From an uncultured Clostridia bacterium (GTDB lineage: Bacteria > Bacillota > Clostridia > Christensenellales > Borkfalkiaceae), in assembly GCA_934249265.1 (NCBI GenBank), contig CAKQKQ010000019.1, forward strand, positions 1 through 25,453: 25,453 bases of DNA, read 5' to 3'. Both the position numbers and the translations under genes were made by a program. The notes below the pieces were generated by a model that searched no databases, was not told the DNA's origin, and worked only from the letters and a program-made list of their open reading frames with translations. Every line of letters begins with the position of its first letter. The first letter of the stretch is position 1. Shown here piece after piece: positions 16,004 through 24,360 of this stretch.

Positions 16004-18631
16004 ATGGAAATGTCAACGACGTACAATCCGAGAGAATTTGAGAAAAAACTATATGAAAAATGGGAAAAAAGCGGCTACTTTAAAGCGCAGGTAAACAGAG
16101 AGAAAATTCCGTTTACTATCGTCATTCCGCCGCCGAATATCACCGGTCAACTTCATATGGGTCACGCCCTCGACGAGTCTTTGCAAGACTGCATAATCAG
16201 ATTTAAAAGAATGCAAGGCTACGAGGCTCTTTGGCTTCCCGGCACGGACCACGCGTCTATCGCTACCGAAGTAAAGATTGTAGAGCAACTTCACGCCGAA
16301 GGTCTCAAAAAAGAAGACGTCGGCAGAGAAGAGTTTTTAAAAAGAGCGTGGGCTTGGAAAGATAAATACGGCAACAGAATAGTCGAACAACTCAAATCGC
16401 TCGGTTCGTCATGCGACTGGTCGAGACTTGCTTTCACAATGGACGAAAGATGCTCTAAGGCGGTTGTGGACGTATTTATAAAACTTTACAAAAAGGGTTT
16501 GATTTATCAAGGCAGCAGAATTATCAATTGGTGTCCCACTTGCCGCACGGCTCTTTCCGACGCGGAAGTAGAATATGCCGAAGAACCGTCGTTTTTCTGG
16601 CATTTAAGATATCAAATCAAAGGCACTGACGAATACGTGGAACTTGCAACCACGAGACCCGAAACGATGTTCGGCGATACGGCGGTTGCGGTCAACCCCA
16701 AGGACAAGAGATATACTCACCTTATCGGCAAAACGCTTATTTTGCCCATAGTCAATAAAGAAATACCCGTCGTTGCCGACGATTACGTAGATATCGATTT
16801 CGGTACGGGCGTAGTAAAAATCACTCCCGCTCACGACCCCAACGACTTCGAGGTAGGTCTCAGACACAACCTCCCCGTAGTAAAGGTAATGAACGACGAC
16901 GGCACTATGAACGAACTTGCGGGCAAATATTGCGGCATGAACAGATACGAGTGCAGAGAGGCTGTCGTTAAAGAATTGGAATCTTTGGGTAATCTCGTGC
17001 GTATCGAACCGCACGCTCACAACGTAGGTCATTGTTATCGTTGTCACGACACGGTAGAGCCGATTATCTCGAAGCAATGGTTTGTCAGCATGCAACCCCT
17101 TGCAAAACCCGCCGTTGAAGTAGTAAAGAAAAAGAGTATCAAGTTTACTCCCGAAAGGTTTACCAAAATTTACTACAATTGGATGGAAAACGTAAAAGAC
17201 TGGTGTATTTCCCGTCAGCTTTGGTGGGGTCACAGAATACCCGCATATTATTGTCAAGACTGCGGCGAAGTGGTCGTTGCCGATAAAATGCCCGAAGTAT
17301 GCCCCAAATGCGGTTGTAAACATTTCAAGCAAGACGAAGACGTGCTCGACACGTGGTTTTCTTCCGCGCTTTGGCCGTTCTCGACGCTGGGTTATCCCGA
17401 AATGACCGAAGATTTAAAATATTTCTATCCCACAGACGTACTCGTCACGGGATACGACATTATTTTCTTCTGGGTAGCGAGAATGATTTTCAGCGGTCTC
17501 GAATATATGAACAGAATTCCGTTTAAGGACGTGCTTATTCACGGTCTCGTAAGGGACGCTCAAGGCAGAAAAATGAGCAAGTCTTTGGGCAACGGTATCG
17601 ACCCGCTCGAAATTATCGACGAATACGGCGCGGATACGCTCAGATTTACTTTGCTCAACGGTATTTCCCCCGGTAGCGACACGAGATTTGCAAAAGACAA
17701 ACTCGACGGAAACAGAAACTTCATCAACAAAATTTGGAACGCTTCGCGTTTCGTACTTATGAATTGCGAAGGGATAGAGCCGCTCGACATTTCCGAGTGC
17801 AAACTTTCCATGGCGGACAAGTGGATTATTTCCAAACTCAATTCCGCTATTCGCAGCGTAACCGTCAACATGGAAAAATACGAAACGGGACTTGCGTGCG
17901 CAAGTTTGCACGATTTCGTTTGGGACGATTTCTGCGATTGGTATATCGAACTTTGCAAACCCGTATTATACGGCGACGACGCTCAAAAGAAGCAGTACAC
18001 GGTAAGCGTGCTTATTTACGTGCTTAAAAACATGCTTAAACTTCTTCATCCGTTTATACCTTTTGTTACCGACGAAATTTATATGAATATCCCGGGGGTG
18101 GACAAGTCCATTATGATTTCCGACTTCCCGAGATACAATTCTAAATTCACTTACAAAAAGGACCTTGAAAACACCGAAAAAGTCATGGAAATTATCCGCA
18201 CGGTGAGAAATATCAAGTCCGAAGTGGGCGCGCCCCCGTCAAAGAAAGTAGACCTTTACGCCGTAACCGAAAACAAGCGTCTTTTAAACAACGCCAAGTT
18301 GTACATTAAAAAACTTGCGGGCGTTGAAGAAATAACTTATTTCGACAGCAAAAACGACATCGACGTAAAAGTAATTTCGCGCATACTCGACGGAGTGGAA
18401 TTATACGTGCCGCTTGGCGAACTTGTCGATACCGAAAAGGAAATTGCAAGGCTTAAAGCCGAACTCGAAAAGGTAGACGGCGAAATCGCAAGGGCAAACG
18501 GCAAACTCAACAACAAAGGCTTTACCGACAAAGCCCCCAAAGCACTCGTCGACGCCGAAAAGGAAAAAGTAGAAAAATACCAAGCGATGAAACTTACCAT
18601 AATCGCAAGAATAAAAGAATTTGAAAACTAA
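16004..18631 (+). CDS. valS: Valyl-tRNA synthetase
   Basis: ValRS charges tRNA-Val with valine and edits threonine errors. The 875-residue product is full length for a bacterial class I enzyme. The HIGH-type motif is HMGH at 51-54 (in PPNITGQLHMGH), and KMSKS lies at 523-527. The CP1 editing insertion (about 190-350) includes TTRPETMFGDTAVAVNP. A zinc-finger-like CQDC...CPKC pair is near residues 418-436. The last 70 residues form the basic, coiled-coil tRNA-binding arm (EKEIARLKAELEKVDGEI). ATG 16004 follows GGAGG by eight bases; ATG 16010 is a possible alternative. Unlike many Firmicute synthetase genes, its leader (about 94 bases) is too short for a T-box and has no such motif. A terminator follows. 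Confidence 0.98.
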   Translation: MEMSTTYNPREFEKKLYEKWEKSGYFKAQVNREKIPFTIVIPPPNITGQLHMGHALDESLQDCIIRFKRMQGYEALWLPGTDHASIATEVKIVEQLHAEGLKKEDVGREEFLKRAWAWKDKYGNRIVEQLKSLGSSCDWSRLAFTMDERCSKAVVDVFIKLYKKGLIYQGSRIINWCPTCRTALSDAEVEYAEEPSFFWHLRYQIKGTDEYVELATTRPETMFGDTAVAVNPKDKRYTHLIGKTLILPIVNKEIPVVADDYVDIDFGTGVVKITPAHDPNDFEVGLRHNLPVVKVMNDDGTMNELAGKYCGMNRYECREAVVKELESLGNLVRIEPHAHNVGHCYRCHDTVEPIISKQWFVSMQPLAKPAVEVVKKKSIKFTPERFTKIYYNWMENVKDWCISRQLWWGHRIPAYYCQDCGEVVVADKMPEVCPKCGCKHFKQDEDVLDTWFSSALWPFSTLGYPEMTEDLKYFYPTDVLVTGYDIIFFWVARMIFSGLEYMNRIPFKDVLIHGLVRDAQGRKMSKSLGNGIDPLEIIDEYGADTLRFTLLNGISPGSDTRFAKDKLDGNRNFINKIWNASRFVLMNCEGIEPLDISECKLSMADKWIISKLNSAIRSVTVNMEKYETGLACASLHDFVWDDFCDWYIELCKPVLYGDDAQKKQYTVSVLIYVLKNMLKLLHPFIPFVTDEIYMNIPGVDKSIMISDFPRYNSKFTYKKDLENTEKVMEIIRTVRNIKSEVGAPPSKKVDLYAVTENKRLLNNAKLYIKKLAGVEEITYFDSKNDIDVKVISRILDGVELYVPLGELVDTEKEIARLKAELEKVDGEIARANGKLNNKGFTDKAPKALVDAEKEKVEKYQAMKLTIIARIKEFEN

Positions 18632-18641
18632 CGCTAAATTA

Positions 18642-18676
18642 AGGGAGTCTATAATTAAAGAGTAGACTCTCTTTTT
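18642..18676 (+). terminator. Rho-independent terminator after valS
   Basis: A 10-bp stem (18642-18651 with 18663-18672, one G-T pair) with an 11-base loop runs into five T residues (18672-18676). It ends valS transcription 11 bases after the stop codon. The remaining AT-rich gap to rnjA (18677-18884) shows no clear promoter or gene. Confidence 0.85.
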
Positions 18677-18884
18677 AAAGAGAAAACTTATTTAAAAGGC
18701 GAAATTTTTAAAGGTTATTTCAAAATTAGAAAAACTCGTTTTAAAATGCTTAATTTTCTTTTAAAAAAGGCAATAATATAGGCTTTTTTAAAGGTAAATT
18801 TTTATTAAAGGCAATTTAAAAAATTCGTTTTTTATATGCAATTTCCTTTTTTAGCGCAAGTGAAAACAGACAAAAAGAGGTAAT

Positions 18885-20537
18885 ATGAAAAAGAAAAACA
18901 CGTTGAAAGTAAGGTTTTTCGGCGGTGTGGGAGAGATAGGTAAAAATATGACCGCTCTCGAATACGGCAAGGACATAATCATTATCGACGACGGACTCAC
19001 GTTCCCTTCGGACGATATGCCAGGCATCGACCTTGTCATACCCGATACGACTTACCTTATGCAAAATAAAGAAAAAATAAGGGGACTCGTGCTTACTCAC
19101 GGACACGAGGACCATATCGGCGGCTTGCCTTATCTTTTAAAGGATTTGAATATCCCCGTATACGGCACTAAACTCACGCTCACGCTCGCCGAAAACAAAG
19201 TAATAGAGCGAGGAATAAAAGATTATAATTTCAATTGCGTTACGCCCTCGAAAAGCGTGCAACTCGGCTGTTTTAAGGTTGAATTTATCAACGTAAACCA
19301 CTCGATCGCGGGCGCGTGCGCGCTTTCGATAACCACCCCCGTGGGCGTAGTGTTCCACTCGGGCGACTTCAAAGTCGATCTCACGCCCATAAACGGCGAC
19401 GTAATCGACATAACGAGGATATCCGAAATAGGCAAAAAAGGCGTGCTTTTGCTCCTTTGCGAATCGACAAACGTCGAAAGAGAGGGCTATTCGATGAGTG
19501 AAACCGTCGTAGGTGCTACTTTAGACAGAGTATTTTCCGAAAACGTGAGAAGAAGACTGATAATAGCCACGTTCGCCAGCAACGTACACAGATTACAACA
19601 AATACTCAACCTTGCGGCAAAACACAAAAGAAAAGTCGCTTTTTCGGGCAGAAGTATGTTAAACGTGGTTGAAGCCGCATCCAAAATAGGCGAACTCGAC
19701 GTTCCGCCAAATATCGTTATCGACATAGACAAAATCAAAAACGTTGCCGATAAAGACCTCGTTATCGTTTCGACGGGCAGCCAAGGCGAGCCGATGAGCG
19801 CGCTTACGAGAATGGCGTCGGACGATTTCAGTCAAGTAAAAATCGGCGGAAACGACACCGTGGTTATTTCGGCGTCGCCCATCCCCGGTAACGAAAAAAG
19901 CATATATACGGTTATAAACAATTTGTATAGAAAAGGCGCGGAAGTGGTGTATAAATCGATCGAAAATATCCACGTTTCCGGTCACGCTTGTCAAGAAGAA
20001 CTCAAAATTTTACACTCGCTTTTAAATCCGAGGTTTTTCATACCCGTTCACGGCGAATACAGACATCTTAAAAAACACTTGCGCCTTGCAAAAGAAATGG
20101 GCATGAAAGAGAGCAATATGCTCATCGCCGAAATAGGCAACACCGTCGAACTCACCGAAAAAACGATGAAATTCGGCGAAAGTTTCCAAGCGGGAGCAAA
20201 ACTTGTCGACGGGCTTAATATCGACGACAACGAAATCGTGGTGAGAGACAGGCGTCACCTTGCGGAAGAAGGCATTGTGGTGGCGGTTTGTTGCGTTTCG
20301 TCATATAGCGGCGAAATTTTGCAAGAACCCACCGTTATAAACATGGGCGCGGGTCTTTCGGACGCGCAAATTAAAGAGGCAAAATCAATAGTTTTGCGTA
20401 TTCTTTCCGATTTCGACATAAAAGAAGAGGTAGACACCAAGGAAATGCGCGCGCAAATAAGGCGTTCGCTTAAAAATTACATTTACAAAAAAACGCAAAA
20501 TAATCCCGTTATTTTACCGATAATCACCGAAGTATAA
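18885..20537 (+). CDS. rnj: Ribonuclease J
   Basis: RNase J is a metallo-beta-lactamase/beta-CASP ribonuclease with 5'-3' exonuclease and endonuclease activity in mRNA decay and rRNA maturation. The 550-residue product fits. The metal site is complete: HGHEDH at 72-77, H139, D161 (in HSGD) and H389 (in PVHGEYRH). The beta-CASP region spans about 210-370 and includes STGSQGEP (296-303) and HVSGHA (363-368); a C-terminal domain follows. It cannot be assigned to J1 or J2 from the sequence alone. AGAGG precedes ATG 18885. It is followed after 27 bases by trmR, so it probably leads a stable-RNA/RNA-modification operon. Confidence 0.96.
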   Translation: MKKKNTLKVRFFGGVGEIGKNMTALEYGKDIIIIDDGLTFPSDDMPGIDLVIPDTTYLMQNKEKIRGLVLTHGHEDHIGGLPYLLKDLNIPVYGTKLTLTLAENKVIERGIKDYNFNCVTPSKSVQLGCFKVEFINVNHSIAGACALSITTPVGVVFHSGDFKVDLTPINGDVIDITRISEIGKKGVLLLLCESTNVEREGYSMSETVVGATLDRVFSENVRRRLIIATFASNVHRLQQILNLAAKHKRKVAFSGRSMLNVVEAASKIGELDVPPNIVIDIDKIKNVADKDLVIVSTGSQGEPMSALTRMASDDFSQVKIGGNDTVVISASPIPGNEKSIYTVINNLYRKGAEVVYKSIENIHVSGHACQEELKILHSLLNPRFFIPVHGEYRHLKKHLRLAKEMGMKESNMLIAEIGNTVELTEKTMKFGESFQAGAKLVDGLNIDDNEIVVRDRRHLAEEGIVVAVCCVSSYSGEILQEPTVINMGAGLSDAQIKEAKSIVLRILSDFDIKEEVDTKEMRAQIRRSLKNYIYKKTQNNPVILPIITEV

Positions 20538-20564
20538 GCGGGATAAACTTACGGAAATAAAAAA

Positions 20565-21161
20565 ATGATTGAAGAAAAAGACAGCGCGCTAAATAGTGAG
20601 CGCATTACCGACCGAAGTAGGGGTATTCCCACCATTTTAGACGACGGACTTAAAATTTTACTTGAAAAAGTAAAGGGAAAAAATCCGCAAAATATTCTCG
20701 AAATAGGCACGGCGACGGGGCTTTCCGCAATAGAAATGCTTTCTTGTTGCGACGGCAAAATCACCACTATCGAGATAAACGAAAAACGGCATAACGAAGC
20801 CGTTGAAAATATAAAAAAATACGGCTTTGAAGATAGGGCGACTTTGCTTTTGGGCGACAGTGCCGAGGTGCTTAAACAAAATCTCGGCACGTTTGATTTC
20901 GTGTTTTTAGACGGCTCAAAATCGCACTATCTCGAGTGTCTTTATTTAATAGAACCCATGCTTAAAAAAGGCGCGGTAGTCGTGGGCGACAACGTGCTTT
21001 TTAGGGGATTTATCAGGGGCGGAGTAAAATATCCGCACAGACAAAACACCATCGTCAACCATATGCGCGCGTTTTTAGATTACGTCGAAAACGGCGGCAA
21101 ATACGACACCGTTATTTACGAAGTAGGTGACGGCGTGTCGGTAAGCGTATATAAAGGATAA
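20565..21161 (+). CDS. trmR: tRNA 5-hydroxyuridine methyltransferase TrmR (YrrM-like O-methyltransferase)
   Basis: In Bacillus subtilis TrmR methylates 5-hydroxyuridine at tRNA position 34 to 5-methoxyuridine. The 198-residue product has the O-methyltransferase family-3 pattern: SAM motif LEIGTATGLSAIEM (45-58), acidic E70 in TIEIN, D116 in FLDGSKSHY, and GDNVLFRG (141-148) with the metal ligands D142 and N143, then HRQNT. Alone it could be any small catechol-type O-methyltransferase. The next gene, a TrhP-type U32 protein, makes the tRNA role strong, because TrhP supplies the hydroxylated substrate. ATG 20565 follows ACGGAAAT. It is probably cotranscribed with rnj and trhP. Confidence 0.88.
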   Translation: MIEEKDSALNSERITDRSRGIPTILDDGLKILLEKVKGKNPQNILEIGTATGLSAIEMLSCCDGKITTIEINEKRHNEAVENIKKYGFEDRATLLLGDSAEVLKQNLGTFDFVFLDGSKSHYLECLYLIEPMLKKGAVVVGDNVLFRGFIRGGVKYPHRQNTIVNHMRAFLDYVENGGKYDTVIYEVGDGVSVSVYKG

Positions 21162-21231
21162 AAGCCGAAATTCGGCGAAAAACAATAGTAAAAATCGGCG
21201 AAAATCAATGCTCGACAAAGGAAAAAATACT

Positions 21232-22449
21232 ATGAACAAAGTGGAATTATTAGCCCCCGCAGGCAATTTTTCAAAACTTAAAACGGCAATATATTACGGC
21301 GCGGACGCCGTGTACGTGGGCGGCAAATCGTTTTCTCTTCGCGCGCTTTCGGATAATTTTACCGATGACGAACTTACACAAGCGGTAAAATACGTGCACG
21401 AAAGGGGCAAAAAGATATACGTCACTGTAAACATTTTCGCGCGCAACGCCGATTTTGAAAAGGCGAAAAATTATTTCGTGTTTTTGCAAAACATAGGCGT
21501 AGACGCCGCCATAGTTTCCGATACGGGGCTTATTTACGTTGCAAGGCAAGTTGCGCCCGACCTTAAAATTCACCTTTCCACGCAAGCCAATACCACCAAT
21601 AAATACACCGCGAAATTTTGGCAAGAATACGGACTTGACAGAGTGATTTTGGCACGTGAACTTTCTTTAAAGGAAATCAGCGAAATATCATCGTTTAACG
21701 AAGGTCTTGAAATCGAGGCGTTTATTCACGGCGCAATGTGCATTTCATACAGCGGCAGATGCCTTATGAGCAACTATTTCACGGGCAGAGACAGCAACCG
21801 CGGCGAGTGCGTGCAAGCGTGCCGCTGGGAATACAGCATAAGAGAAAAGAGCAAAGACGGAGATTTTTACGACGTTCAAGAAGACGGCAGAGGCACTTAT
21901 ATAATGAACAGTAAGGACCTCAATATGATAGATTACATCGCCGAATTTATAAAAGCGGGCGTTTGTTCGTTTAAAATCGAAGGTCGAATGAAAAGCGAAT
22001 ATTATTTGGCTACGGTAATCAACGCATATAGGCGCGCAATAGACGATTATTATAAAATCGGCGAAAAATATAAAGAAAATCCCTTATATAATGCCGAATT
22101 ATGCAAAACGGCGCACAGGGCTTTCACCACGGCTTATATGCTCGGAGACAACAAGCAAACGGTAAATTACGACAATTCGCAGTCAAAAGGCGACAGCACG
22201 TTTATCGCGCTTGTCTTGGACTATGATAAAGAGAATAAAACCGCGCTTGTCGAAATGCGCAACCGCTTTAAAGAGGGCGACGTACTCGAAGTGCTTTCCC
22301 CGTCAACACAGTTTAACGAGAAAATAACCGTCGGAGAAATGTACGATGAAAAGGGCGAAAGGGTATCCGACGCCAAAATAGTACAGCAAAAATTGCGTTT
22401 AAAAACGGATATTATTTTAAACGAAGGCGACATATTAAGAAGCGTTTAG
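21232..22449 (+). CDS. trhP: tRNA hydroxylation protein TrhP (peptidase U32 family)
   Basis: TrhP-type U32 proteins hydroxylate uridine 34 of tRNAs using prephenate-derived chemistry and probably an iron-sulfur cluster; the 'peptidase' name is historical. The 405-residue product starts with ELLAPAGN (5-12) and carries the U32 signature EAFIHGAMCISYSGRCLMS (162-180) plus GRDSNRGECVQACRW. The likely cluster ligands are C170, C177, C193 and C197. A C-terminal beta domain (about 320-405) follows. I chose ATG 21232 because AAAGGAAAA lies just upstream; ATG 21208 would add eight residues that read through that ribosome site. B. subtilis uses two such proteins (YrrN and YrrO); only one YrrO-like gene is present here. 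Confidence 0.9.
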   Translation: MNKVELLAPAGNFSKLKTAIYYGADAVYVGGKSFSLRALSDNFTDDELTQAVKYVHERGKKIYVTVNIFARNADFEKAKNYFVFLQNIGVDAAIVSDTGLIYVARQVAPDLKIHLSTQANTTNKYTAKFWQEYGLDRVILARELSLKEISEISSFNEGLEIEAFIHGAMCISYSGRCLMSNYFTGRDSNRGECVQACRWEYSIREKSKDGDFYDVQEDGRGTYIMNSKDLNMIDYIAEFIKAGVCSFKIEGRMKSEYYLATVINAYRRAIDDYYKIGEKYKENPLYNAELCKTAHRAFTTAYMLGDNKQTVNYDNSQSKGDSTFIALVLDYDKENKTALVEMRNRFKEGDVLEVLSPSTQFNEKITVGEMYDEKGERVSDAKIVQQKLRLKTDIILNEGDILRSV

Positions 22450-22459
22450 GCGCAATTCG

Positions 22460-22488
22460 ACATATTTATTTAATTAAAGACATATTTT
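22460..22488 (+). promoter_or_regulatory. Possible sigma-E-type promoter for sigK
   Basis: ACATATT (22460-22466), a 14-base spacer and CATATTTT (22481-22488) resemble the sporulation sigma-E boxes (KMATATT and CATACANT). Bacillus sigK is transcribed by sigma-E. The start would fall almost on the ribosome site (GAGG, 22496-22499), leaving a very short leader, which weakens the call. Confidence 0.3.
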
Positions 22489-22507
22489 TTATCGTGAGGT
22501 AAAAAGT

Positions 22508-23212
22508 ATGTTTTTTGATTTTTTAGTGCATTTTTTCAACAGAATAATATGTTTTTGTTCGTCTGTCGGCGGCGAGTCATTTCCCAAGCCGCTTTCAAGC
22601 GAAGACGAAAAAAAATATATCACCGCCTTTAGAGAAGAGGGGGATTTAAAGGCGAAAGAAATACTTATCGAACACAATATGCGGCTTGTCGCGCACATAG
22701 TAAAAAAATATCAAGGCGCAGCCGAAAACGACGATTTGATATCCGTCGGTTCGATAGGGCTTATCAAGGCGATAAACACTTATATCCCGGGCAAAGGCAC
22801 TCAACTCGCCACTTACACCGCAAGGTGCATCGAAAACGAAATACTTATGTTACTTCGCGCAAACAAAAAACATAAAAACACGCTTTCTTTGTCCGACACG
22901 ATAGGCGTAGACAAAGACGGCAACGAGTTAGAACTTATCGATTTAATGAGCGACGAGGGCGAAAGCGTAATCGACCAAGTGGAAAACGGCGCGGTAAGGG
23001 AAAAATTTAAAGAAGTAATAAAAAACTGTCTCGACGATAGGGAATATCAAATTATCACTTTAAGGTACGGTTTAATCGACGGCGTGCCCCTTCCCCAGCG
23101 CGAACTTGCTAAAAAATTGCACATATCGCGCTCTTACGTGTCAAGAATAGAGAAAAAAGCATTGCTTAAAATAAGGGAAGAAATTAAAGATAAAAGTTTC
23201 TTTACCGAGTAA
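22508..23212 (+). CDS. sigK: Sporulation sigma factor, pro-sigma-K
   Basis: Sigma-K directs late mother-cell gene expression during endospore formation. The 234-residue product aligns in layout with B. subtilis pro-sigma-K. It has a hydrophobic N-terminal pro-sequence (residues 1 to about 20, FFDFLVHFFNRIICFC) that holds the inactive form at the membrane, followed by the family-typical FPKPLSSEDEKKY. Region 2 covers about 52-120 (HNMRLVAHIVKKY, ISVGSIGLIKAI, ATYTARCIENEILMLLRA). Region 4 covers about 165-225, with the helix-turn-helix QRELAKKLHISRSYVSRIEKK at 197-217. The gene is uninterrupted, with no skin-type element. GTGAGG precedes the ATG. The pro-sequence implies a SpoIVFB-like protease elsewhere in the genome. 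Confidence 0.93.
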   Translation: MFFDFLVHFFNRIICFCSSVGGESFPKPLSSEDEKKYITAFREEGDLKAKEILIEHNMRLVAHIVKKYQGAAENDDLISVGSIGLIKAINTYIPGKGTQLATYTARCIENEILMLLRANKKHKNTLSLSDTIGVDKDGNELELIDLMSDEGESVIDQVENGAVREKFKEVIKNCLDDREYQIITLRYGLIDGVPLPQRELAKKLHISRSYVSRIEKKALLKIREEIKDKSFFTE

Positions 23213-23403
23213 ATTACGGCGGTTTATTTGGGTGTTTGCCAATTTTTAAACGCAGTTTATTCGCTGTTTATCAAGCATTAGACCGCAATTTGCCTATATT
23301 TTGCCTAACTTTGCCCGTAATTTCGCCGAACTTTACGCCACTTAAAAAGCAATTTAAATAAGGTGTTTATAATTAATAAAAAGTTTTAAATTTAATATAT
23401 CGA
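23213..23403. other. First part of the 360-base gap between sigK and the SDR gene
   Basis: No gene is supported here. The stretch 23288-23340 shows a loose 10-12-base periodicity (TTTGCCTA/TTTGCCC/TTTCGCCG). No terminator is visible directly after sigK; the first one lies at 23452. The rest of the gap holds the promoter and hairpin listed next, then an A-rich leader up to 23572. Confidence 0.5.
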
Positions 23404-23432
23404 TTGACTAAAAAGTAATAATAGTATATACT
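23404..23432 (+). promoter_or_regulatory. Sigma-A-type promoter upstream of SDR-thyA-folA
   Basis: TTGACT (23404-23409), a 17-base spacer and TATACT (23427-23432) each match the consensus at five of six positions. The start is expected near 23440, immediately before a terminator-like hairpin. Confidence 0.75.
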
Positions 23433-23451
23433 TATAAAAGCGTCGATTTTT

Positions 23452-23487
23452 AAAAACGCTTCGGCAATAACGGCCGCCGCGTTTTTT
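23452..23487 (+). terminator. Terminator-like hairpin in the SDR-thyA-folA leader
   Basis: AACGC (23455-23459) pairs with GCGTT (23479-23483) and CGGC (23462-23465) with GCCG (23473-23476) around a 2x2 internal loop. A/T pairs extend the base, and six T residues follow (23482-23487). It may end sigK readthrough or attenuate the downstream operon. Its 5' arm can also pair with 23438-23443, giving an alternative fold. Confidence 0.6.
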
Positions 23488-23572
23488 AATATACAAAAAC
23501 CGTTGCGAAATTAAAGCGGGTATTAAAAAAGAAATCAAAGAGGAAATAAAAACGGAAAATTCAAGGGGTAAA

Positions 23573-24358
23573 ATGCACTATACGTTTATTACGGGAAGCA
23601 CGGGCGTGCTCGGAAAAGAGTTTGCGACCGCATCGGCAAAAGCGGGCGAAAATTTGTTTTTGACGGGCAGAACCGAGCAAAAATTAATAGATTTAAAGGA
23701 TTTTTTGTTAAAAATCAATCCCGATATACAAATAGATTATTACCCGTGCGACTTGACCGACGAAAAAAAGCGGCAAGAAATGTTTGATTACGCCCAAAGC
23801 AAAAATTACAAGTTTAAAAAACTGATAAACGTTGCGGGCGCAGACATACAAAAACCGTTTTTAGATTACACGCAAGAAAAAATTTCTTTTCAAATAAGGG
23901 CGACTTTTGAAAGTGCGGTTTCCGTCACTAAATTTTTCCTTGAAAACATGCAAGAAAAGGGCGAAATTTTGACGATATCGAGTCTCACTTGCGCCACGCC
24001 CATGCCGTATTTCGCGTTGTATTCCGCGTCTAAAAGCGCGCTCACGTCGTTTATGCGCTCTTTAAGGTACGAACTTAAAGGTAAAGCAAAAGTCACTGTT
24101 GTTCTCCCCGGCAGCATACCCACGAGAAAGGACGTTATCGAGGACATAAAAAAACAAGGGCTCACGGGCAAATTGTCCGCAAAACCCAAGGAATTTATAG
24201 TGAAAAAATCGCTTGCCGCATTAAAGAAAAACAGGGCGGTTTGCGTACCCGGGGTTTACAATAAAATAGTATATTTTTTCACAAAAATCACGCCGCTTTC
24301 GCTGCAAATGAAAATAGTAGCGAAGAAATTTTCACAAAAAACAAAGGATGCGTTTTAA
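23573..24358 (+). CDS. Short-chain dehydrogenase/reductase (SDR), substrate unknown
   Basis: The 261-residue product is a classical SDR. The cofactor loop TGSTGVLG lies at 7-14, TGR at 31-33 (an arginine there favours NADPH), DLTD at 60-63, NVAG at 86-89, the catalytic serine region ISS at 135-137 and YSASK at 150-154 with Y150 and K154. PGSIPT follows at 179-184. The C-terminal 40 residues are basic and moderately hydrophobic, as in DltE/YqjQ-like members that may sit at the membrane. AAGGGG precedes the ATG. It ends two bases before thyA, so it is cotranscribed with thyA and folA. A role in pteridine metabolism is tempting from context, but the sequence does not look like FolM or PTR1. Confidence 0.88.
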   Translation: MHYTFITGSTGVLGKEFATASAKAGENLFLTGRTEQKLIDLKDFLLKINPDIQIDYYPCDLTDEKKRQEMFDYAQSKNYKFKKLINVAGADIQKPFLDYTQEKISFQIRATFESAVSVTKFFLENMQEKGEILTISSLTCATPMPYFALYSASKSALTSFMRSLRYELKGKAKVTVVLPGSIPTRKDVIEDIKKQGLTGKLSAKPKEFIVKKSLAALKKNRAVCVPGVYNKIVYFFTKITPLSLQMKIVAKKFSQKTKDAF

Positions 24359-24360
24359 CA

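Noticed and set aside
23288..23340. Loose 10-12-base periodicity (TTTGCC-like) after sigK
   Set aside because: The units vary too much in length and sequence to be called a repeat element.
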